This document shows, one piece after another, positions 24,046-36,029 of a stretch of DNA of 64,000 nucleotides (positions are counted from its first letter, which is position 1; every line of letters starts with the position of its first letter). The DNA comes from Acestrorhynchus altus (lineage: Eukaryota > Chordata > Actinopteri > Characiformes > Acestrorhynchidae). The stretch covers positions 30,707,071 to 30,771,070 of the forward strand of contig CM067508.1 in assembly GCA_034509495.1 (NCBI GenBank), read 5' to 3'. The notes beneath the pieces were generated by a model, which was not told where the DNA came from, made no database searches, and saw only the letters and a list, made by a program, of their open reading frames with translations. A program made the translations under genes and the position numbers.

Positions 24046-24140
24046 TCCAAATGATTTACAACCTGGTGGGGCAGATAAATGAACAGGCTGGTCATTTATC
24101 AGCGCTCACTGTCCACTCTGAGCACGGCAGTCCAAATCCT
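24046..24140. repeat. Local 95-bp duplication, unit 1
   Basis: Aligns without gaps to 25382-25476 with 15 mismatches (84% identity), in the same orientation 1.3 kb away. Flanking sequence is unrelated on both sides. I do not recognise it as part of a known repeat family. An open frame crosses both units, but mismatches fall at all codon positions. Confidence 0.9.
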
Positions 24141-24212
24141 TTTTTAAATGTACTTCACACACAACTTCACAATCATCTTTTCTACCAGTCTGACAAACCC
24201 TTTAGCCAGAAT

Positions 24213-24360
24213 CATTTAACCCAGTGGTTTCCAACCCTGGTCCTGGAGGACCCCCTGTCCTGCACTGCTAATCCAGCTAATTAGCTAATTAACCAGCTCT
24301 TATTGAGTTGGAGGGAGTGTGTTAGGACAGGAGACCATTCGATGTGCAGGACAAACAGGC
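24213..24360. repeat. Dispersed repeat family 2, copy 2
   Basis: ccagtggtttccaaccctgg, tcctggaggacccc, ctaattagctaattaaccag, agtgtgttaggacaggagac, gatgtgcaggacaaa: same order as 22566-22740 and better preserved. Confidence 0.65.
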
Positions 24361-24599
24361 AGAATCTCTGGTTCAACTCTTAGAACTTGAGATCCGCACT
24401 CTGTGGGAAGTTACATGTTGTTTTCTAGGTTTCGTGACTCAGAATGGTGGGTATCTAATGGTGGGCTCATCACTGGCTGATGAAATATCAGCAAGTAATC
24501 CAGCTTGGAAGACGAAAAAGACTAAACTTCAATGCCAAATTAAATGCCAAAGGAAACTTCCAGTGCCTGTTTACTGCCCTGTCCACGTGTACATTCTCA

Positions 24600-24700
24600 A
24601 CCTGCAGGCAGACTCTGACTGATCGGTGAGAAGGGGTGGGGCTAATGATGCCACTGACCCAGATTTTGCCAATTTCAGAACAAGAGTCATGAGTCATGAG
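24600..24700. repeat. Short repeat shared with 56695-56780
   Basis: gactctgactgatcggtgag then gtggggctaatgatg and gacccagattttg match agactctgactgatcagcga, gtggggctaatgatt and aatccagatattg in the distal region. Two-copy evidence only. Confidence 0.55.
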
Positions 24701-25381
24701 AAGGAGGAATACTGTTACATACATAAAAACAAAAATAATAAATATGTTTATTATATGTATATTATATAATAATATATGTATATTATTGTTTTTTTTATTT
24801 CTTTTGGAGCACTGTGAAGAATATGTTATATAAGAATATAACAATTTATTACTATAAATATCCTTGTCAATCTAATCATTACAAATAACATTAAAATTCT
24901 TGGAGTTTTTCAGCTCAAAAATACTGTGGCTGATCAATTTCCAACAGGATTTCTGAGCAAAATACACACAAAATACACAACGGTTTCTAGGTGCAAGTAA
25001 GTTTTTGATCAAAACAAGGTCACATTCATGCAAATATTTAAATTCTCTTACATTTGGCATCACATATGAAGACACGGTAGTAGTGTAGCCTAAAAATTCC
25101 TGAAAATCCCAATATGTGTGACTCCTAAAATATTCCTTTTTTGGTGAATAAAAGTGCATCAAACTACAAAAAACATCCCACAAATTTGGCATTAAAGTCC
25201 CACAAAGGTTATGCATCCAACAGGTTTTAGACGTTGACATGGACACAGTGTAAAGAACAACTGTTGGACTTATTTATATATTATTAGACATTTATATATT
25301 ATTTCTATTCTGCCTCATCAGGTTCAAGTCAGGTTTTCTCCACCCCCCACCCCCTCACCCCCCCTCTGTTTTATGTGCTGG

Positions 25382-25476
25382 TCCAAATAATTTACAACCT
25401 GGCGGGACAGATAAATGACCACACTGGCCATTTATCAAAGCTCACTGTCCTCTCTGAACATGACAGTCCAAAGCCC
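25382..25476. repeat. Local 95-bp duplication, unit 2
   Basis: Partner of 24046-24140: begins tccaaataatttacaacctg and ends gacagtccaaagccc. Ungapped, 15 differences. Confidence 0.9.
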
Positions 25477-27049
25477 ACCCCCCCATTAGCATTTCATTTA
25501 GTGCTTGTCCAGACTGTACAGACTCCACACCACATGCTTCACTTTGAGCCTCTGCGAGCTTCTGGTCAACATCTCAGTTTATCAAATGCATCTCTCACTG
25601 TGCGCAGGAAGCCAATGTAAGCTGCAGCAGCCCCAGAGAAAGAAGCTGTAAATCCCTCCAAATTTCATCAGGCTGCATTCTTTCCCTGCCGTCTGCTTTA
25701 ATGCCTAGGGCCCAGTTCCATTTACCTAGTGTGCAGTTTTCTTGATCACTCTTATTGAGCAACAGGACTGCCGATTGATTGGCCACAGGCATTGGTATTC
25801 CTAGCTTGGCCTCCGCCTTCGGTCAGAGGTTCGGACTCAAGCTGCTAATAAAATGACCTACATGGCGGCTTTACCATGGCGACAGTTTTCCCCCCCCCCA
25901 GCCTCTATTGTTGTTATTTTTTTCTCCTTATGGGACAGTGCGTCTCAATAAAAAAAAAAAAAACAAAACAATACGAGATAGGGGGACAGGCGTTTAGCAT
26001 GAATAATGTTGAGACAGTGAAGGTCACCCGGCCAGCAGGACTCAAACAGACATGCTCTTATCTGAGGCAGGAAACAGTCAGGCCCCGAAGCTCCTGGAAC
26101 AATCCACTTTGATTGGAATCAGCAGTGACTCTCTCTCAAAGTACGGGCGGAGGGGAGGCTCTATGGTTAGGGGTTTCTGCATAATGAGAACACGCAGAGG
26201 GGGAAAAAAAAAAAGGCACATCCCCGGGTTTGTCCTTTGTCTTTGACTTTGAAATATGCAAGGGTTTGGACTTGCAACTAAACAGAAATTAATGAGGCCT
26301 GTTGTCGAGTGAAAATTGATCAAACCTCTCTGTGCTCAGTAGGGGTGGGTTAAGCCATCATTGGCTACATTCCATTTAGTCTGGATCAAGAACAGTGGTT
26401 TAAGTGTAAGCTATCCCGCCCTAACCACCTCAACACATGGTCCATAAATCAACCGTCTCTAGATAACTTTATAAACTCGGATCCTTGACTAACCGTTATG
26501 AATCACTGGCAACACTACAGAGTCCATATATCCACTAGGGTGACGAATGGAGCAGAAAGAAGAGGTGAAGTGAAGGATTGATATATACCGCAGCTTCACC
26601 CATTTCCCGAGGTCCCAGCTTTATATGCTGTTGCAAAGCGGCGTAAGAATCATTCAGTGAGAACCGATATTTCAAGTTCCATCACGTACACAAGAGCCCA
26701 AAGTATGACACAAATCTTAAATGTCAATGCCTCGGGAACAGGAGCAGACACTGCCAAATGGAGCATGGCAGTACACACACTGTCTGCCGTATATACTTAT
26801 GATAATCTTTACTTTTCCAATACAATACTTTTCAATATTTGTATGCATTTCCATATTTGTTTTGCTCAAAGAAAATAACGTTTTGTGCAAATGAAACACC
26901 TTCATCCACAACCTTACGTTCGCAGCACGTCTGAAAGAGTGTTCAGCTCACCCTTAAAGGTACGATTTGGCACAGAACTTTAATCTGGACCTAGTGCAGC
27001 ACGTCTAGGCTCGGGGTTCTTAAAGTGGGAAAGAAACACATACAGTAGA

Positions 27050-27240
27050 AAGTAGGGCTGGGCAATATGTCGTGAATATTGATATATTGAGATATATTTT
27101 GTAAAGGATATAAAAAAAAATAAAAAATAAAAATGACACCTACTCAGCAGGTATGTACAATTTAATTCCAAAAATGAGTGATACACAGCATTAAGCACTT
27201 TTGAAAAAGAAAAAAAAACAAACAAACTCATTATTATATG
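27050..27240. repeat. GGGCTGGGCAATAT-type TIR element fragment
   Basis: Starts gtagggctgggcaatatgtc. The terminal motif recurs at 51476 (ggacgggcgatgtgg), inverted at 51915-51934, near 32765 (agggttggatgatattgg) and inverted at 40180-40195. Only one end is clear. Confidence 0.5.
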
Positions 27241-27568
27241 TATTATAAAGAAAACGGACCCTGCCGCCTGCGTTCTCAAAAGATTTGGACTTTTGTTCAG
27301 ACAAAAGTTTTTAACTTTGCTGCACCATCCAGCTGGAATTTGTTAGAGGTTTTAAAAATACAGGAACCCGTATTATTACATAGTGTTAAGAACGTTCTTC
27401 CGATGGTGAAAGTGGGTAAAAATGTCTGGCAGTGTTTAAGTGATTTGTGAGGGTTGATTATGGAGTTTTGTGTTTGTTTCTTCTGTCTGTACATTTTGTG
27501 CCACTGCCACAAGTCTTGGCCAGGAAGCTCCTGTAAAAGAGATTTTATAAACCAGTGAGATTTTCCTG

Positions 27569-27574
<6 letters not shown>

Positions 27575-27606
<32 letters not shown>

Positions 27607-27880
27607 GGAGGTTTGTCACATCACCAGGCATTACTAGGAATGTTGAAACTACAGTCAGTGACAGCCTGCCCAGATCACCTGCCCAGCACTGTCACTACCG
27701 TGAAGCACGGTGGTGGCAGCATCACGTTGTGGGGGTATTTTTCAGCAGCTGTTCAGGTACTTCAACTACTGAGTAAAGTGACTGTAAACTTTCTCCTTCT
27801 CAGTAACTTTGGAAACATTTGTAAAATTCTATCTTCACTTTGTCTTTATGGGGTATTGTGTGCAGAATGATTAGAAAACT
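27575..27880 (+). mobile_element. Tc1-like transposase fragment
   Basis: A plus-strand frame contains STVTTVKHGGGSITLWGYFS, the hallmark K-H-G-G-G-S-(I/V)-x-x-W-G-x-F-S of Tc1 transposases. Homology fades after FSAAVQ. The sequence afterwards (tttgtctttatggggtattg) resembles a Tc1 3' end. A small AAAT array lies just before it (27572-27604). Truncated and inactive. Confidence 0.75.
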
Positions 27881-28095
27881 AGATTTTTTTAAGTTAATTT
27901 TATTTATACTTTGATCCAAAAACAATTTAGATAAACTGATAGAATGACCAATATTCAATCCTTTGGGAGCAATGATTGTTTGAAGTCTGGAACAAATGAA
28001 TTTCACCAAATGCTAAACTTCCACATCAGATCAGATGCTCTGCTGAGCATTTACTGCAGCTTACCTTCAGTAACTTTCAGGATCTGCTGCTCGTT

Positions 28096-28289
28096 TTTCT
28101 TTCTTTATTTTTCCTTCCTTCCTTCTCTAATTATTTCCTTCCTTCCTTCCTTCCTTCTCTATTTATTTCCTTCCTTCCGTCCTTTCTTCCTTCTCTATTT
28201 ATTTCCTTCCTTCCTTCCTTCCTTCCTTCTCTATTTATTTCCTTCCTTCCTTCCTTCCTTCCTTCCTTCCTTCCTTCCTTCCTTCCTTC
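28096..28289. repeat. (TTCC)n array with higher-order interruptions
   Basis: TTCC tetramers are broken by the spacer tctctatttattt, which recurs about three times after a first variant tctctaattattt. The result is a small higher-order tandem array. The open frames across it are artefacts. Confidence 0.95.
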
Positions 28290-28294
28290 AGTTT

Positions 28295-28815
28295 TGAGGT
28301 CATTAAATGAAAATCTGCTCAACTCCGTTGAAGTCAGGCAACATGACCACCATTAACAACCGGTACCACTACCTACATGTCTGACAGATGATGCAGTATA
28401 CTTTTCTTCTCAATGTAATCTTAGTATCATCTGCCCAAAACTCTTGTTTCTCATCAGGCATTTTTCAGTGTTTTCTTGCAATCCACTCCAGTCTGTTCCA
28501 GAGTGTTACCAGTGGTTTGCATCTTGAAGCAAACCCTCTGTATTGAAATTCATCTCTTGATTGCACACTTTGACATTAATATGCCTCCTCATGAGTGTTC
28601 TTGACTCGACTGGATGGAGGGAAGGGAATTCTGTAGTTATTCACTTTAGTTGTCTTTCATTGTCTGCTGGGGCTTTTGGTGTTGCTGAGCTCAGTGAGAC
28701 TCACTTCAAAATGTTTGCTTTACAAAGTGTGTACACGGTGTTGGCCTCCTTCACATGCACGTTCACTTCTTTCCAGTCAGCTGTCTAATTACTTTTAGGT
28801 TTAGAGAGGAATTAG
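28295..28815. repeat. Probable decayed DNA transposon, unclassified
   Basis: The run from gttttgaggtcattaaatga to agaggaattagaagtg has the texture of a Tc1-type 3' half (near the end, cagctgtctaattactttta). No transposase motif is clear, so this rests on recognition and is tentative. Confidence 0.35.
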
Positions 28816-31097
28816 AAGTGCTTCGATGAAAAACAGTTCATTTGAAATGCCAGACGTTAGTATTGGTTTGGTATTAATATCAACGAATACACAAGGTTTC
28901 AACATGAATATTTGTGAAGTAAAAGTGTTAAAAATGAGAGAAAAAGCAAAAATAAATGAGTGTAAAACCAGCATCTAAACCATCTAAACCTATAAATAAT
29001 TCAAAGTATTATTTCAGTAAAATAATGATAATTATTTTAATATATGGTCCTTTTGAATAGAAGTACAAGGTCATCGGGTCAAAATTAATTCCTGAAATTA
29101 CAAAACTGCTGTTTAGTACATCCATAATGTATCAACGGGAAATTTGTTGGGCTTCATTTTTGATTCTCACTTGGTGTGAAAAAATGACTTCATGCTGTTG
29201 GCATATCCTCTAGCTGGCCACATAAGGCAAAGCAGGCAGAAGGTCTTGGACTTGGGCCTGGCAGAATGGCTATAGATTATCATTCAATCAGGCTTCAATT
29301 CTGCCCTGAGCTCTGGGCACAGGCACAGCGAGGGGATAGAGAGAGAGAATCCTAAACACCCAGAGGACAGTAGTGCTAATCGTGGAAATGCTCCACATGC
29401 AGAAATGGTAAAACCTGCCTCTGCCAAATAATGCAGCACGGATTTACACAGCAATGAAAAACCTGGTGCTCAAGCCCACAGTTCGTCTTCTGTCATTAAA
29501 AAAAGTCCCACGGCACTTTGTGCTGACGAAGATGTCAAAATTGACTTTTTCGAAATCAATGAGACAATACAGAGTCCTCAAAGACAAGCACTGAAGGCGG
29601 GGAAATACCACCATGGTGACACGATATAGTTCCGCTACAATCAGCAGTTTCTGCTGTACATTTTCATATCTTTAAAACAAATTAAAATTAAGTTATGAAA
29701 GGAGGCTGAAAGGATGACATATACCTTCCGTGTGAGATCCTTACTGATGTACAGTACATTTGTGTAATAAGAGAAAAAGGTCCTGCATTTTAATTAACAT
29801 TCAATGAGTCTCCTACCTTCGACTACAGTCTTTGGACTCAACAGAAAATTGAGTCTTTCATCTAGATAAAAAGCTAATCAGACTCATTATACTGAAGTGT
29901 TATCTCACTGTGCAATAATAGAGCTAATTGGAGATTGCCACGTGGCATTAATAGATTGGAGATTATTATACAAGTGGACTAATAAAATAGAAAAACTTTT
30001 ATGAGGAAGAAAACACGGGCGCTGCATCTCTCCAGCTCTAATCAGCATCTCACTCTCGGCTCTGTATTCGGATAAGGACAGAGGGAATAATTCACCTTTC
30101 CTGCTTCGCAAACACCACATCCTGGAAAGCCAGGCGTGGAGAAAGTTCGGACTAATCTCATAAATACAAACAGTTAATGAAGCTGAGTCCAGGGATCCTC
30201 CTAAAGCAGAAATCAAACTCTTGCCCCGAAAGTCTCTCAGCTCACCTCAATCTACAAGAGATAGGACTTATCTTAAAACCACGGCTTTGAAGCTGCAAAA
30301 ACTAGGAACAACACCAAAAAACGGGCCAAAATCAAAGGCATCCCCATCCTTTCAAAGAGAGACCTCATCATCTCAGCCATCATTAAAACTCAAAACGAAA
30401 AATCTACTTCCGCTTGCTGCGTGAGACTTTATTAAACCATCTTAGCCTAATTCTCCAGCATGCAGCAGTAGCACGTCTACTGCTTCATTAATGCTGCATC
30501 TCTAACCAGTCGAGACTCTTCCACTCCCTCATCCAGATGGCTGAGGCTAAAACTGGTGAGGCTTCGTGTAAGACCTCCTATTGAGCTCCAAAACCTCATT
30601 AAAGTTACAATCTAGTGTATAAAAGCTGACCAGTACTACTTTGCTTCAGTTCTGGAAGTTAAACTGACCAACAGCTGATCAATAAAACATGCTCAATATG
30701 AAAATGCTGGAGATCAAAGTCATCTCCTAGATACATAATGGGCATACTAAAATGTATTCCCTCCAAATAAATCAACCAAGCTGTGAAAGATTTGCAATGC
30801 ATCACCTCTTGTTCTGGCAACCAAAAGAATGGATTCCTGAAACGCAGACTGTGCATTGTAGTGGCGCAACAATCCAATACAGTTGGAGATCAAGGTTTAG
30901 TACATAAAGATTTATTGGCACATGAGCGATGATCAAGGATGTGCAGAGCAAAAAGCCATACACTGACTTTATAGGGGCCCTAGATTATCAAACTGTATTT
31001 ACATAGTTTGGCACAGTTGAATAATGAGAGTACAAGGAAATGACACTGTGACCCCCAAACACTGTGGTCTCTCTTCTAGGGCTGCAACAAAGGACTA

Positions 31098-31100
<3 letters not shown>

Positions 31101-31132
<32 letters not shown>

Positions 31133-31172
31133 GTGGTTATTATTATTATTATTATTGTTGTTGTTATTATTA

Positions 31173-31213
<41 letters not shown>

Positions 31214-31214
31214 T
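31101..31214. repeat. Compound (GAT)n(TTA/TTG)n microsatellite
   Basis: Ten or so GAT units, a short tggtgg spacer, then an impure TTA run with TTG interruptions. Confidence 0.97.
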
Positions 31215-31655
31215 ATCTTTCAGCTTTTAAGTTTAGCATGAGGTGAACAGTGAACAGTTAAGATTACCTTGTGTAAAAATTCTCTTCCAGAACTTTCCAG
31301 ATAATATAAAAGATGAATAAATCTCCAATTCCTTTCCACTGTCAATAATTAACCCCAAGAATGTGAAAAGCAGCAGCACCAAAATTTGACAAAAGGAAAA
31401 CAGATTTCCCTTCATTTCACATCAGGAATAAAGAAAAAGGAGACAGTTTGACATGGTCTGGCCAGACCCTCCTCCACTCATGGTACCGTGAGCAATGCTC
31501 TTGTTGTTGGGAACTTATTAATGGGAACCTGTTACTAGGAAACTGGTTTACTCTCCATTTACGTGACAGAGAGCTGCTCAGTCTGTATGTTTCAGATCTG
31601 CACTCAAAGTGAGGGAATTATTATTACTGTAAAAAGTTACTGCAACAGTTAAATC

Positions 31656-32077
31656 ACAGGGGTTGGACAATGAAACTGAAACACCTGGTTTTAGACCACA
31701 ATAATTTATTAGTTTGGTGAACTAGGGCCTCCTTTTGCGTCAATTCGTTTTGGGGATGACATTTTTTGGACACAATCCGGGTTAACACCCGAACATCCCT
31801 TTCAGACAGCTTCCTTGCGTCCACAGTTAATCCTGTTGGATGTGGTTGGTCCTTCTTGGTGGTGCTGACATCACCGTGGATACCGTGACTCTTGATACAT
31901 CACAAAGACTTGCTGTCTTGGTCACAGATGCGCCAGCAAGACGTGCACCAACAATTTGTCCTCTTTTGAACTCTGGTATGCAATTAATGAAGATTGGCCA
32001 CCAGGCTGCTCCAATTTAGCCATGAAACCTCCTACAATAAAATGACAGGTGTTTCAGTTTCATTGTCCAACCCCTGT
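31656..32077 (-). mobile_element. Tc1-like deletion derivative with perfect 32-bp TIRs
   Basis: The left end 31656-31687 (acaggggttggacaatgaaa ...) and the right end 32046-32077 are exact reverse complements over 32 bp. The flanking bases are ca/ta, consistent with a TA target duplication mutated on one side. On the minus strand the interior reads EFKRGQIVGARLAGASVTKT followed by ASLCDVSRVTVSTVM, the paired-like helix-turn-helix of a Tc1 transposase. Stops then appear and the catalytic core is absent. This is a non-autonomous, internally deleted copy whose identical ends suggest a fairly recent insertion or strong end conservation. Confidence 0.9.
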
Positions 32078-32214
32078 ATATGCCGCACTATTATGGGCGC
32101 CACCCAAACTATCCTCTGAAAGCACAAGAAACACATATGAAGAATCCATTCGTCTATTAAATTAGTTGCCAACTAATTTGATCATTGATTTTAGTCCACA
32201 CAGTAAAGGTGCTC

Positions 32215-32455
32215 ATAGACCCACAGGACAGTTTGTCCTCTGCATTTAAGCCATAAACACACACACATACTCACTACTGAATTCACACAGGGGGCAGTGA
32301 GCACATGTGCCCAGAGCAGTGGGCAGCTCTAGCCTCAGAACCTGGGGAGCAGCTTCGGAGTTCAGTCATGTCCTGTTCAGTTCAGGGATTTTATCCAGCA
32401 ACCTTCCAGTCACACGGCTGGTTCCCTAACCACCAGGCCATGGCTGTCCCTGTTG
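32215..32455 (-). repeat. tRNA-derived SINE-like element, copy 2
   Basis: Inverse orientation of 1296-1545: ctctgcatttaagcc, gggggcagtgagcacatgtg, agagcagtgggcagctct, ttttatccagcaaccttcca, acacggctggttccctaacc, accaggccatgg. The tRNA-like head is at the high-coordinate end. Confidence 0.65.
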
Positions 32456-33049
32456 ATGAATCGTGGAACCCTATTCTCCTTTAAAAGAAAATTGAGCAGT
32501 ACCAAAACAGGGAACTCTATCAGAGTCAGTATTTATACCACAGAATTAAAATAAAGCAAATTGGAGCTGAACACATGTCTAAAGGGAAAGTACTGTCTTT
32601 TTTTTAACTAGCAAGATTAAAAAAGCCAAACTGAAAGGAGTGGGGGCAAAGCTAAAATTTCACTGGATTTCTCTTTATTGTTACATGCTATGCTAGATAT
32701 GTATCTATTGTTTGCCCATGAATCAGCAAACTACAGCAGTGTTTTGTTAACTTAAATTCAGCAATAGGGTTGGATGATATTGGAAATAACTGATATTTCA
32801 ATATTTTGTTGCTCTGCGATATTGACAGAAACGTACGCACCAAGAAGGAGTTGTAGTTCTAGAAGACAAATTATATCACTTGATATTATTATTTTTTTCA
32901 ATGTCAATTTTTATTATGACTTTTTTTTATGGCTTTTACAAAAGTAAACGGTTTAGGTGTTGTTTTAATCTCAGGCTGAGGGTTGTTGGAATGGAATGAA
33001 ACATTCTATATGTGAATATTATGATGATATATTTAAATGGTTACAATAT

Positions 33050-33385
33050 TAGAGTGAAAGGATAAGTCTACTGAGGAAATTTGTACAATTGAAAGGTTCT
33101 GTAGGGCATCCTACGACACATATGCCCATAGATGTTGCAGCTGGACCTGTAGATCCTGCACATTCATAGAGTGCTGAAGTTGGGGTCCCATTAATACTCG
33201 ATTGGCGACCCGGTAGGCAAGGAAGTTGCCCTGCCATGAGAGGCAACACATGTGACTGCAGGGTGTCCTTCACAAATTGCCAAGCTGTTAGCGTCCCTCA
33301 TTTGACTACTAAAGCGACTGACTGTCATATGCAATGGCTCCCCAGATCTTCAAACCAGCAAGTTCTTGCACACATTGTGATGATA
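33050..33385 (-). mobile_element. Tc1-like transposase remnant
   Basis: Minus-strand frames contain FVKDTLQSHVLPLMAGQLP, like the Y-V-x-x-I-L-x-P-H-V-L-P-L-M segment that precedes the QQD motif of some fish Tc1 transposases. The following bases decode in other frames as scraps of the catalytic part. Frameshifts and stops make it inactive. Confidence 0.6.
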
Positions 33386-34539
33386 TTGATACTATATTCT
33401 ATGGATGTTACCATGTATACATCAAATATCAACTCAAAAAGCTCAAATGCATTCTTTGGCATGTAAAAAGAAAAAATCCCTAACCACAAAGCTAGCTTCA
33501 GTGTCTTAAACACTGGAGGCTTTCAAATAACAGATCTCAGCCCTGGTGCTGGACAGGCCATGACACAGATTCACAGCTCCTGATTAGGGCTTTAAAGCAG
33601 CCCAACAATGTTGTAAGTTATGGCATGACCGTACAATTTAACAGGCACACATGGGGCAAATTTGCTGCCACTAGAGGAGAAAAACTGCTTAAACAAGGCA
33701 CTTATGAGGAGATAAAACCTAAAAACCAGGCAGTTAATTTTGTGGAGAAAAGTAAAGATCAACACATACATAACGAAAACGGGCTTAATTCAGGCTCCTG
33801 TCCCTATGCGCGGAACAACGGCACGGCTACAAAGCTTTTAATCCTGCCGGTGAGAACAGAAGGATTAGCCACAGAGCAGAGGCAGCAAAAAAGAGATTCT
33901 GTACATCCGCCACACACCTGACCCCACCTGCCCACACACACACATAACCTGAGATACATCATACTAATTAAATTCTCATCTAAATCTAATCTTTCTTATT
34001 AATCTTCACAGTTTTATCTTCTGTAAAGTCACCGGCCACTTATAATAATCCAAAAAAAAAAAAATTTGGAACTGATAACTTCAGCCTGTGACGGAGAGAC
34101 TTACAATCCCATGCTCTAACCCAGTGCAAGACAACCGGCTGTGGAAGGCCAGTGGGGAGAAACTATATTTATGTTTACCATCTCTCCCCACAGATGGTGA
34201 TGCTCTATTATTGGAGTGACTGCTACTGTGTAGTTGTGGCAGCTATTGTGTGGTAATGAAAACGTTATTGATTACTGTCATTCCCCTGCTAAATGAAGAC
34301 CCCCGGACAATGTCAAAAAGCGGCTCCACGGCCCAGCTGTAGCTAATCCCACGGCTGTTAGCTGGTTTGAGCCTTCAGGCAATAGACAGCACAGGCCTGT
34401 TTCACTCAATAAGGGCAGAAAAAAAGAGATCATGCTTTTTTTTTTTCCTCCCTCAACAGCAAAAGTTGCCAGAGGTTGACAATGAATTATCTGCTTTCTC
34501 GGTCACTGGAGCCAGTGTAATATAGGGTCCAATACAATA

Positions 34540-35000
34540 GTGCAGGGGTCACAAACACTACTCCTGGAGAGTTAACTTGGTTACAGCTCCAAACCAAATA
34601 TAACGCACTTCGTTCAACCAATCAGGAACTTGGGGGGGATTAGTGTTAAGTCTAAACTCTGCAGTAAGGTACCTCTCCAGGAGCAGGGACCTTCATGCCT
34701 TCAATTGCAATTGACTTTTCCACATTTTTTCCCCCAATTTGAAAGTGACAATTACATGACCCTGTTGGGAATCTTTCCCCATCACATACAATGCACCCGA
34801 CACTAGGAGGGTGAAGACTACACATGCTTCTTCCCATACACATGGAGCCAGCCACTACCTCTTTTCAAACTACTTCCACTGCCTCACTGCTGGGCAGCCA
34901 ACGTGATTGGATACAACTCAGACAGAGTATGGCCAATTTTGCTCTCTAGAAATCCAGCTGCCGATGGCAAACAGCAGCGTGACCTGGGACACACACCGAT
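34540..35000 (-). repeat. Composite of dispersed repeat fragments
   Basis: 34540-34680 resembles family 2 in inverted form (actcctggagag ... ctccaggagcaggga). 34690-35000 contains a SINE-like body (cccccaatttgaaagtgaca, attacatgaccc, gcttcttcccatac, actgctgggcagccaacgtg), partly resembling the repeat at 38985-39265. Boundaries are uncertain. Confidence 0.45.
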
Positions 35001-36029
35001 GTATCAAGACATAAGTCACAAGATTCTTGTTCTAGTTGGCATGGCTGGTGGGTGACTGGAAACCACTGGCCTGACAGATCGTATTTCGTTTCATCATACA
35101 TGGTCCAGATACTTCTGGCCATTCAAATCTGGGGCAAACATTCATACCTGCTGTGGATGCTGCCAAATGAAAGAATGAAAAGGCATCACGAAACCACAAG
35201 GGCAGCGCATGAACTGACGTACAGGCTGGTTATAAGATTGGTAATCCTCCTTTAATACATGTATTATACGTGATAAAGCCATGTATTATCGATTTTTTTA
35301 GGAGGAGGTGTCAGTTTGGCAGTCACCAAGCAGCCACTCCCCTCTGAGTCCATTTTCACTGACATTTCTAATTCAATGCAAATTAGTTCTAAACTTTACA
35401 GGCATCCTGCAGTAACTTTACACCGCTGCAGGTAAACCTGATCCAAACTAAATAAGGTTTTAGAAATTTAAAATGCAGAATCCAAAGAAAAAAAAACACT
35501 CTGCACTATGCTTCCCCAGAGCTGTCAGTTGCGTTTGCACTCCCAGGTGTATTGTGGCCACTGTGAAGGTGCCTCTGAGGTCTCAGCTCTCATTAGGAGG
35601 CCACTGCTCATCCTACCAAGAGTCTCCGAACTGCAAACACAGCCATAAAAAGATCATAATCACAAATGTTCTTCGCATAACTGTAGTGAATGAAAACAGG
35701 ACTTATTTCTTACGCTTTTGGCCCAAATTTTGGAATGCCGCATAACATTTGGACACCAAATAAAGTGCGTGGAGCTGGTTTTTGAATCCTATCCCTTCAT
35801 TCTTGGTGAACAGTAGTCCACTTAAATAATTAAGGGCTTCCAAATCAAACAACAAAGGGTGACGAGCCGCCTGCTCTCTGTGTAAGGACAGTGGCATGAC
35901 AACTGTTGGGTTTCTCTGTCTGTGTTCATCAAAATGAGTAGAATTCTCTTTGATACAGAACAACAGGAATGAAAATCAATTGAAGAATTAATGTGACCGT
36001 AAATAAACACATTGTAAGTTTGTAATCAG

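Noticed and set aside
24051..25620. Similar peptides from the two 95-bp duplicates taken as paralogous exons
   Set aside because: Mismatches fall at all codon positions, similarity ends without splice sites, and frames run on into unrelated sequence.
28096..28322. Regularly spaced TTCC blocks that could be mistaken for a CRISPR-like array
   Set aside because: The units are simple tetramers with no unique spacers, and the genome is vertebrate.
31024..31246. Poly-D/poly-Y and poly-M/poly-I frames
   Set aside because: Direct translations of the GAT/TTA microsatellite.
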